Shown here piece after piece: positions 58,159-64,000 of a stretch of 64,000 nucleotides of DNA. The notes beneath the pieces were generated by a model that saw only the letters and a program-made list of their open reading frames with translations, made no database searches and was not told where the DNA came from. The first letter of the stretch is position 1, and every line of letters starts with the position of its first letter. Source of the stretch: Megalobrama amblycephala (Eukaryota > Chordata > Actinopteri > Cypriniformes > Xenocyprididae); contig NC_063061.1 in NCBI RefSeq assembly GCF_018812025.1, positions 29,700,585 through 29,764,584 on the forward strand, given 5' to 3'. Made by a program: the position numbers and the translations under genes.

Positions 58159-58718
58159 AGGTGGACTCACTGTCTTTTGAGTCGGTTAGGGAGTCTTGTT
58201 TGACAGGGGTCGGATCGCTCCAGGATCGGTTGAAACTCTTCGCCCTGCGCTCTGCAAATGCTAGTGAAGTGGAGAGATGGTCACACGCACACGCACGCAA
58301 CGCCCCATGATCCTCACAGACTGTGGGCCGCAGCACATACAGTGCACTCAAACACACCAACAACCACAACACCATCTACACACACACATTTCTCATATGC
58401 TTCAATGTCCATTTCCTCCACTGCCCTTTGCTACACTTGAAACACACACAGAAGCAAAATCGACCAATCCTAAATCGTTTTATTGGTTACAATGACACAA
58501 AACTGTCAATCATCCCCCATACTCCAAACACACAAACATTCCCAATATACACATGCACATGCTAACCTACATTCACAAAGCAATGCATCACATGCAAAAA
58601 CACATGAAAGAAACACAAATGGAGCTGTGCAATCATTCATACTGTATATTCACACATAGACTCACTTTGTGCTTTCATTCTTCTGCTGCCCACCATTCTT
58701 AAATGCTTCCGGAAATTC
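45541..58718 (-). CDS. madd: MADD-like gene, C-terminal exons (partial)
   Basis: Nine minus-strand exons join with no frame break: 58718-58666, 58244-58171, 54068-53941, 52224-52141, 51684-51651, 50487-50417, 50145-50066, 49943-49841 and 45616-45541 (703 nt, about 234 residues). All introns are GT-AG and each phase matches. The product has a serine-rich, likely phosphorylated linker (RSWSDPTPVKQDSLTDSKDS), an acidic segment, then a conserved block with LISSKVPKAEYVPN, YDHEHATFDDIL, GGPGHLYLLKNKVATFAKVE, FWKRLSRFMSKVNPEPN and TFESPLELSAQG. From memory these match the C-terminal region of MADD, a DENN-domain exchange factor for Rab3 and Rab27 in vesicle traffic and a TNF-receptor adaptor. No DENN domain is in the window: the 5' part must lie beyond 58.7 kb. 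The final coding exon was not found. The coding call is secure, while the name is a recollection and not a search result. Confidence 0.6.
46691..48426. mobile_element. hAT element with TAGGGCTGGGCG termini (copy B)
   Basis: The ends TAGGGCTGGGCGATATG and its inverse CATATCGCCCAGCCCTA are flanked by the exact 8-bp direct repeat CTGCTCAA (46683-46690 and 48427-48434). It is 1,736 bp, longer than copy A and with a different interior, and has no long frame. It is inserted in the TGCTCAATAAACATTT motif of an older repeat, whose two halves lie at 46440-46690 and 48427-48960. The whole sits in the intron between visible exons 8 and 9 of the MADD-like gene. Confidence 0.88.
48976..49605. mobile_element. 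Dispersed repeat related to 12291-13110
   Basis: It begins GCCCCTTTCATAAGATGTCT with GGTGTCCCC and TTTCAGCTCAAAATACCCC, the inverse of the end of the 12291-13110 element. The plus frame 48992-49300 is chance: it follows the repeat and has no domain. Confidence 0.6.
49841..49943 (-). CDS. MADD-like exon 8
   Basis: The acceptor is GTACGTGCAG and the donor AAG|GTACGT. It encodes FWKRLSRFMSKVNPEPNL followed by IHIMGCYVLGNPNGEK. A 4.2-kb intron containing the hAT element copy B follows. Confidence 0.8.
50066..50145 (-). CDS. MADD-like exon 7
   Basis: The acceptor is TTCTGTCTCAG and the donor GCCA|GTTAGT. It encodes GGPGHLYLLKNKVATFAK followed by VEKEEDMS and two bases of a glutamine codon. Confidence 0.8.
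50417..50487 (-). CDS. MADD-like exon 6
   Basis: The acceptor is TTTTTTATGCAG and the donor CAG|GTAAGA. It encodes EEIEKRLTAYRKGSKIW followed by RMLIFCQ. Confidence 0.8.
50884..50926. repeat. (TATTA)n microsatellite
   Basis: About eight successive TATTA units occur in an intron of the MADD-like gene. Confidence 0.9.
50953..51256. repeat. Element with ATAAGGTTCCATTTATTAAC and GGGGCCTTATTCTAAAGTG ends
   Basis: The inverted ends resemble the TAACACTTTA-type repeat at 8363-8614 and 57340-57555. It has no coding frame. Confidence 0.5.
51651..51684 (-). CDS. MADD-like exon 5 (34-nt microexon)
   Basis: The acceptor is TTTATCTCCAG and the donor CTGG|GTATGT. It encodes DHEHATFDDIL and one base of a glutamate codon. 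Recognised only through continuity of frame and of the conserved block. Confidence 0.75.
52141..52224 (-). CDS. MADD-like exon 4
   Basis: The acceptor is ATCTTTTAG and the donor TAT|GTAAGT. It encodes exactly 28 residues beginning LISSKVPKAEYVPNIIR and ending PSIIPILY. Confidence 0.8.
52295..53861. mobile_element. Fold-back MITE with nested CAGTGTTGGGG element
   Basis: The left end AGGAATAGTTCAGAAAAAAA follows TTAA (52291-52294), and the right end is TTTTTGGGTGAACTATTCCCT. The inner arms pair (CACACCAAGGCCATCCAAGA with CTTGGATGACCTTGGGGTG; AGTCCAAAATCCATA with TATGGTTTTTGGACC). The CAGTGTTGGGG element is inserted between them. Confidence 0.7.
52555..53291. mobile_element. CAGTGTTGGGG-type element, complete copy
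   Basis: Starts CAGTGTTGGGGAAAGTTAC and ends TTGCTCCCAACACTG. It has the same terminal words as the element at 1-1389, with AGTAACTA/TAGTTACT blocks. No frame is present, and I could not see an exact target duplication. Confidence 0.65.
53941..54068 (-). CDS. MADD-like exon 3: acidic segment
   Basis: The acceptor is GTGCCACAG and the donor ATG|GTATGG. It encodes GDLQTTCCTPDEGG, then an acidic run DWEEEREMERLA and GDDFIPPKIM. Phase 1 at entry agrees with exon 2. Confidence 0.7.
54300..55780. other. Intron sequence, no exon seen
   Basis: This A-rich intron of the MADD-like gene carries a degenerate TTCACCC-type MITE (54325-54990, right end GGGTGAACTAACCCTTTAA) and a CACTAACATTCAAAAGTTTG fragment at 55657-55700. 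The minus frame 55195-55479 lies in low-complexity GAGA sequence and is not supported. Confidence 0.45.
55770..56060. repeat. CpG-containing inserted segment
   Basis: The stretch (GGGCCGAGTGTTGTGG, GAGACGAGAGCGACAC, GCTCGGCGGCTGC) is much richer in G+C than the flanking intron. It has no splice-linked frame. I take it as a young repeat or regulatory segment; the boundaries are approximate. Confidence 0.3.
56321..57097. mobile_element. Intact TTAA-flanked fold-back MITE (777 bp)
   Basis: TTAA lies on both sides (56317-56320 and 57098-57101). The ends AGGGTTAGTTCACCCAAAAA and their inverse continue inward through paired blocks (ATTTATTACTCACCCTCATG, GATGGCCGATT, AAGCGACGAGAAT). The arms are nearly perfect, with the centre at about 56700. 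It is the best preserved family copy in the window. Confidence 0.85.
57545..58040. repeat. CACTACCGTTCAAAAG-type repeat
   Basis: It ends ACTGACCCCTAACTTTTGAACGG, the inverse of the 32242 motif, with AATGATTTCTGAAGGATCAT and TCAGCTTTGCCATCACAG words typical of the family. Related fragments lie at 11070-11170, 42015-42270 and 46440-46690. Confidence 0.65.
58121..58156. repeat. (GT)18 microsatellite beside a splice donor
   Basis: Thirty-six bases of perfect GT repeat on the plus strand read as CA repeats in the minus-strand pre-mRNA, starting 12 bp beyond the donor at 58169-58170. Confidence 0.95.
58171..58244 (-). CDS. MADD-like exon 2: serine-rich linker
   Basis: The acceptor GAGCGCAG was chosen because it keeps frame; an alternative TTTGCAG seven bases upstream would not. 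The donor is GACA|GTGAGT. It encodes AKSFNRSWSDPTPVKQDS followed by LTDSKD. A CA/TG repeat of 36 bp begins 12 bp past the donor in the intron. Confidence 0.7.
58666..58718 (-). CDS. MADD-like exon 1 of the visible set
   Basis: The acceptor is TAATTTCTAG and the donor AAA|GTGAGT. It encodes EFPEAFKNGGQQKNEST and two bases of a lysine codon. The phase matches the next exon only if that exon begins at 58244. Confidence 0.65.
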
Positions 58719-58799
58719 CTAGAAATTAGTCGAAGACAAAAAAGAGTGGAAGAAGAAGTGAGAGGATAAATCAGGCCCTCAAGACATTTATTTTATTTT

Positions 58800-59860
58800 T
58801 TAGATAAAAAGACAAGAAAACAGCTTGTGTGTGACATTACACCAAAAACCCTTTGCTCTGCAGTTAATAAATCATATCATATCCATGCTTGAAGATGTGA
58901 AGAGATTTCCCTTGGGTTATTCAAAAGAGCAAACATATTTTGAAGGCCATATGAAACCCAAGCGCTTCGCTAAATATTTGCACCACGTAGGCCGTCAGAG
59001 ACACGAGCAGACGTCCTTGCTTGTGTGCACTCCTGTTTAATATTGAACCAGCAAGTGTGTACTTTCTTTGAGCTGTTTGGCATCTCTCCAGCTGACTGGG
59101 AAAGCAGACAGAGAAAAATGCCACTGCAGTAGAGTCTGTCCCACACATCCTACACGACTCTTACTCTACGCATATCCATGACAACTGTACACTTAATTAT
59201 AATGGATGAAACTTTAGTAAGGGGTGAACAAAGGTGACAATTGAGAACAACAAATGAGAAGACAGAAGCGTTCTTAAGTCAGAAACATACTCTACGCAAG
59301 TATACAGATGCGAATGCTAGGCTAACACATTACAAGCATGCTGTCTTGTTGTACATACTGTACAAGCAGTGTGTTCTTGTGTTACTGTGGCGGTAGATAG
59401 TTACCTTCAAATATCTGTGCCATTAAAGAGTCTATTATATCAAAATGTGAGTTGAGGCATTTAGTAGCCTACATGTGTGTTAGCATTGAGGCTAGCTATA
59501 TGTTGGTATATTGTTGACAAAATATATATGCATTAAAAATGCACAGTCTTTCTAGATGCCGATTTCAAACTGCGCAAAATGGCACTGAAATAAATGGGAA
59601 TGCTAATGGAATGCTAACTTTCTCCAGATATTCATGCTTTTTTAGTCACATGACTGCTGCGGAGATCAGGAGGACTAGAAATGCATCACAGGCCTGTGAA
59701 TTTTTCATCTGTTTCAAGCCACAAATATTTAGATCACCTCTCAAAAGAAGAAAAACAAACATATGTGAATAAACTGCAAATTTTATGCACTTGTGATTCA
59801 TATACAGCTCTTGCCGCAGGATTTGATTTACTAAAAACATTCAAAAATGTGTCTTAATGT
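58800..59860. other. Flanking or intron sequence, no exon seen
   Basis: Upstream (minus sense) of the first visible MADD-like exon. Frames 58825-59040, 58921-59148 and 59539-59772 lack domains and fitting splice signals. Confidence 0.4.
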
Positions 59861-59867
59861 GCCAAGA

Positions 59868-60056
59868 CAGTGATATAAAGATCAAATTCAGTAAACACCT
59901 GGAATAATATACTATACACAGGCAAGCAGATGAGCCTATGAACGCAATATGCCATTTGACATTAAATGTTGTGTTCATTATTTTGGTTCATCTACTTGCC
60001 TGTACATAGTATGTTTTATTAATAAACTGAATTTGGTCTTGCAATATCATTGTGTT
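59868..60056. repeat. Small fold-back element
   Basis: GACAGTGATATAAAGATCAA..TTCAGT pairs with ACTGAATTTGGTCTTGCAATATCA, and CACAGGCAAGCAGATGA with TCTACTTGCCTGT, around a centre near 59962. It is non-coding. Confidence 0.65.
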
Positions 60057-62405
60057 AAGCATTTTATTTATGATTTTCAATCCTAAAATGCTTAATATGC
60101 AAATTATGCATCATTAGTAAGGTGTATACTGAAAATGATCTTTTAATATCACTGTCTTAATACGGTAGTAGTACAAACCTGGTAAAAAATAACCGCCTGC
60201 ATTGTAAACCTGAATAAGTTGGCAAAACCCAAATTTGAGGCAATTAGTTCTAAACTCTAAAAAGTTAAGAAATTCAAAGTTTAAAGTAAGCAGAACTGGC
60301 AGATGTTTATTTTGTACTCATACATTTGAATTGTTGTTAACTTGAAATATTTGAGTACACTAAATCATACATTTAACTTAAAATTTTCATGTAACCTCAA
60401 AGTGAGCATAAACATAGCTAGCTATAACAAGCTAATTCAGAAAATGCTAACTTGCTAACATGTTAACAACAGCAAGGAATAGCACTTGCTGAATGAGTGC
60501 AGCAATATAAAGCATTTAACATACGTGCTCTTCAAACCAAGCCACATGCACCACTTGTCACCATGATGGTAACTCTCCAAAAACCCACATTAACAGAAAC
60601 TCTTCTGAATTAGCATAACACAACATTAATCACTACTAAATCTACTTAATATTAATCTTGCACAAAAAACCATAACGCTTAATTTTAGCATTTACTCTCC
60701 CTTTCGAGTGCCATGGGCAAACATGCTGGGAAATACTGTAGAAATCCCAGCCCAGTTTCAGTTAAACTTAAGTTTGTCTAAATTAAAAGAAATAAGTTCA
60801 TAAAACTCAAAACAATGAAACAGTTCAGTTTACTTAAAATATATCAGTTCTGTGAACTTGAAAGAAAAGGAAAGTGCTAAATACTCATAAAAGTTCATTT
60901 GACTGATTGTTTAATTTAAGTTTGTCCTACTCAAACCAATTAATCATTTTGAGAGTTAGTGTTTACAGTGGAAAAGCCTTGTTTTGCCCTCCAAGTGGGA
61001 ATTCCTGTAAGGATGTGATGTCACATGAAAACTATGAATCGTAGGACTGAATAGCATACTACTTTTATTAGTTCTGCCATATGGTAGAATTACTAGTGAT
61101 ATGCTACTACACTATTCTGTATTCTGTATGCGAACATGTCAGCACAGACACGACAATGATGTAGCATATCTAGACTGTATTCATAATTACACACATGCAT
61201 ACTTTATAGAATATTCTTTTTTAACTGTCGAGAAGCAGGATAATCATCAAAGGCGATATATGATCTAACAGAATGCAACATTAGATACACTGTATGTTCC
61301 TTTAGAGCAACTTTACTCCTGAATTTGTTAGCAACAAATTTGAATTTCATGAGAATTCTGCTGAATGTTTATCTACTAAACAACAACCTGAATGAGTAGA
61401 CTGGCTGTAAAAGAAGACAGTTTATGCTAATGCACACTTATAGAACCCATTTTGGCAATGCTGAGATTGTAATGCATACTTGCATTATAAACTGCCTTCG
61501 AACACATTTCAGAAAATTTCCATCTACACTTGAAATGATGCATTTGCATTCATTGCATTCTTATGCATTATTCTAAGCCATTTTGTAGTATAAACAGTAA
61601 AAGTAATGTGTTCACACTGAAAATTTTTATACTGGTTGATGCACTTATTTAACTGAAAAAATGAAGTGTGCACCTTATGCACTCAACAGTCGCAGCTTTA
61701 CTTAGGTAGCCAAATGGGAGGGGCTATCTATCAGACTCTGATGGATGACAAAATAACATATTATACCTCATATATAAGTGCATAGTACATCATTTGGGAT
61801 GCAACTTATAATTTGGCCCTTATAGTCCTTGTTCAAACAAAAACAAACTCTTGGCAGAAATGCAGTGCTACACATGGCTAGCACACTAGGGAAGCATATC
61901 CTCATTAGCCAGTGCACTGTGTATGAAAATTTAATTTCAGAATTTTATCGAGTCTGTTTCAAGGTTTTTCCTCCAAGTGTCCTGTTTTGTGACATAATTA
62001 CATTGTTGATCATGACTAATTGGAAGGGAAGTAATGAGAAGACAAAAAGAGTGAGGCAGAAACCGGAGAGGAAGAGAGAAAAAAAGCTCTGTTTACACAT
62101 GTGACAGAGCTGTGCCCACCTGTGAGAGGAGGGAGATATGGAGAAATCTCCTTTTTCTGTCTGTCTTACGGCTTATTTACACCCACGTGCATTAGAGAGA
62201 GAGAGAGAGAGAGAGAGAAACCTCCTTCACCCCCGCAGCTGAGGATGAGTCAGAGCCTTTCTTTTCCATTGTCTCTTTTCATTCTCTCACTCCCTATGTC
62301 CCATGTCTGCAATCACTGCTCCTCTATTAGCTCTTTAATTTCATCACCACCTCTCTTAGGCTGTTAAATAATTCTATTTCCTCAATCATGCCCCTTTCCT
62401 TTTTT
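60057..62405. other. Flanking or intron sequence, no exon seen
   Basis: The region is A+T rich. A GA microsatellite occupies about 62194-62218. The frames at 61829-62104 and 62101-62367 run through low-complexity sequence and have no domain. Confidence 0.4.
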
Positions 62406-63034
62406 AAAGTAATATTTCACCAAAAATGAAAATTCTGTCATCATTTCCTTACCCTCAAGTTGTTCCAAACCCATATGGCTTGCTTTATTTTGGAGAGGCT
62501 GCTCACTGCAGAGCATCCTACCTGGATGTAATGGGTGGAGCTAGATGGTCCAACCAAACCCTAATAACCCTATCGCTACACATAACTCCACCCATCATTT
62601 GGATCTGCAGTGAGCACCACTTGTTATTTTGTGGATCACAGAAGGGTAAGGATTTATTATATTATCATTATCTTGGATGCTCTTCCACATACTCTATAAT
62701 GAAAGTGAATGGTGACTGGAGCGTTTGCACTTCAAAAATCATGAAAAGCACCATAAAAGCATCATATAAAGTTGTCCTCTGGTGTAAAATATATTTAAAG
62801 AATCGAAATATAGTGAGAAAACTGTATGAGTTAACTTTTTAGTGCTTTCCATGCCTGTTTTGGAGCTCGACAGCTCCAGTCTCCATTCACTTTTATAGTA
62901 TGAAAAAGAGCAGCTTGGACATTCGCAAAGTATCTTTATTTATGTTCTACGGAAGAAAGTCATACAGGTTTCGAACCACATGAGGACTTAAGGTTATTAA
63001 TGACAAATTTCTATTTCAGGTGAACGACCCCTTT
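62406..63034. mobile_element. Degenerate TTCACC-family fold-back MITE
   Basis: The left arm (ATATTTCACCAAAAATGAAAATTCTG, CTCAAGTTGTTCCAAACCCATATG) pairs with the right arm (TACAGGTTTCGAACCACATGAGG, TTTCAGGTGAACGACCCC). A second inverted pair inside (GGCTGCTCACTGCAGA, CTGCAGTGAGC) at 62500-62615 is a nested hairpin element. The frame 62426-62842 crosses both and is not a gene. Confidence 0.6.
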
Positions 63035-64000
63035 AAGTGGAAGGTCAGTAGGGTCGGACTATGTGTTATTTCAGGTCACCTCAGCTTTCAGCAATTACTC
63101 AGGTGTTTTTCCATACCATATTGTCTTTCCCCTACAGCAGCTGTGCATTGTGGGAGACATCTGGCTGGCTGCTCCAGAGACTGCTGTGCAATATGACCTC
63201 TCCAGCTCCCATTCGTCCCCACAAACAAGAGCAACTCCGATTACGTAATTGTCTGCTTGCCTTGTCGTCTTCCACTCATTCAGATTCTCACTCTCCTCCT
63301 TTCATCTCTCTCTTTTATTATCTCTCTGTCCTTCCCTCCTTCTCCTGAATGCATGATTGCAGTGTATCATCAGTCTCATAGGGTTGACTTTCCAGAGACG
63401 CATCACGCCACCCCTGTCCAACAATACACTCCTGAATCATCTGTTACTGCGCTGCTGTGACCATCTGGTCCTGTTTCAATTATCCCTGTTCCTTAGAGAG
63501 GACTATGAATGAAACATACTGGCTAAAAAACAAAGGCCAAACAATCTATGTATTAAAAAAAAAAACAACTTTATTGATTATATGAAGAATATGCTAATAG
63601 ATCAGATCAATATGCTTTATGAAATATCAGACTATTATGCAATATACGCTGCCCTTTTTCCTTTTTTTCCCCTGTGGCTTTTCAGAGGCTTAGAAATGAT
63701 AAAATATGCGTGTGGAGGGGATTATAACTCTTATCAGTACGACTCATGAATATTAATTAGGTGACGTAATGCTCATCCAGTAGTCAGAACCGATTTGCTG
63801 AAAATCAGCTAACGAGCCAAATTAGGATTACTGCTTACTGATTCAATCAAATGCTGATACAACTATGGTGTACTATGGTGTAATTTGATAAGCACAGATT
63901 TTAAAAAATATATTTAGTTATTTCTTAAACCCCAAACATCAATTATCACTCTAAAAAAAAAAAAGCAATTAATCTGAACATTAGTGACATTGTTTAGTGT
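63035..64000. other. Flanking sequence, no exon supported
   Basis: A plus-strand pyrimidine tract TTTCCCCTACAG at 63126-63137 is followed by an open frame (CAGCTGTGCATTGTGG..) to 63246, which could be an exon of another gene, but no donor or domain supports it. The rest is A+T rich. Confidence 0.3.

Noticed and set aside
62426..62842. Longest frame in the window (138 codons)
   Set aside because: Crosses a fold-back MITE and a nested hairpin element; the arms explain the openness.
63126..63250. Possible plus-strand exon after a good pyrimidine tract and AG
   Set aside because: No donor, no domain and no partner exon in the window.
1..64000. CRISPR arrays, bacterial operons, riboswitches, phage genes
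   Set aside because: Intron-bearing genes and repeat content are vertebrate; the regularly spaced repeats seen are transposon arms or microsatellites.

Overview
The window is vertebrate nuclear DNA, most likely from a teleost and probably a cyprinid. The evidence is two split genes with GT-AG introns, very high A+T content between exons, and a dense layer of DNA-transposon debris (hAT, TTAA-target and Harbinger-like elements, fold-back MITEs) of kinds familiar from zebrafish and carp. There are no bacterial-type operons, CRISPR arrays or phage genes.

Left part (1-18.5 kb). The right end of a CAGTGTTGGGG-type element, itself interrupted by a 568-bp element carrying a broken RecQ-like helicase fragment, is followed by a complex non-coding repeat (2.7-3.75 kb). 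A plus-strand protein kinase gene of the LIMK/TESK family then runs from 4903 to 17447 in eight visible exons. All eight splice in frame and together give one complete kinase domain that ends shortly after the catalytic core. A poly(A) signal lies at 18467. Its introns hold several mobile elements, a tRNA-like sequence and a roughly 390-bp directly repeated segment.

Middle (18.5-45.5 kb). I found no host gene. The interval is a nested stack of transposons: a long-inverted-repeat element (19.86-24.72 kb) invaded by a TTAA-flanked THAP-bearing element, a 193-bp hAT MITE and a fold-back element; a second fold-back copy at 24.7-25.5 kb; a candidate solo LTR; two related elements at 33.4-34.4 and 39.0-40.9 kb, each with secondary insertions; and many TTAA-flanked fold-back MITEs.

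Right part (45.5-64 kb). Nine minus-strand exons between 58718 and 45541 join in frame and encode about 234 residues. They match what I remember of the C-terminal region of MADD, the DENN-domain Rab3 exchange factor. Neither the 5' part nor the last coding exon was found. The kinase and MADD-like genes converge, facing each other across the transposon-rich middle. The last 5 kb contain repeats, a fold-back MITE and no exon I can support.

The most unusual observations are the exactly reconstructable nested insertions with intact target-site duplications, the intronic duplication inside the kinase gene, a 58-bp perfect palindrome, and a CA repeat placed 12 bp beyond a splice donor of the MADD-like gene. 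I saw no clearly new biological system.
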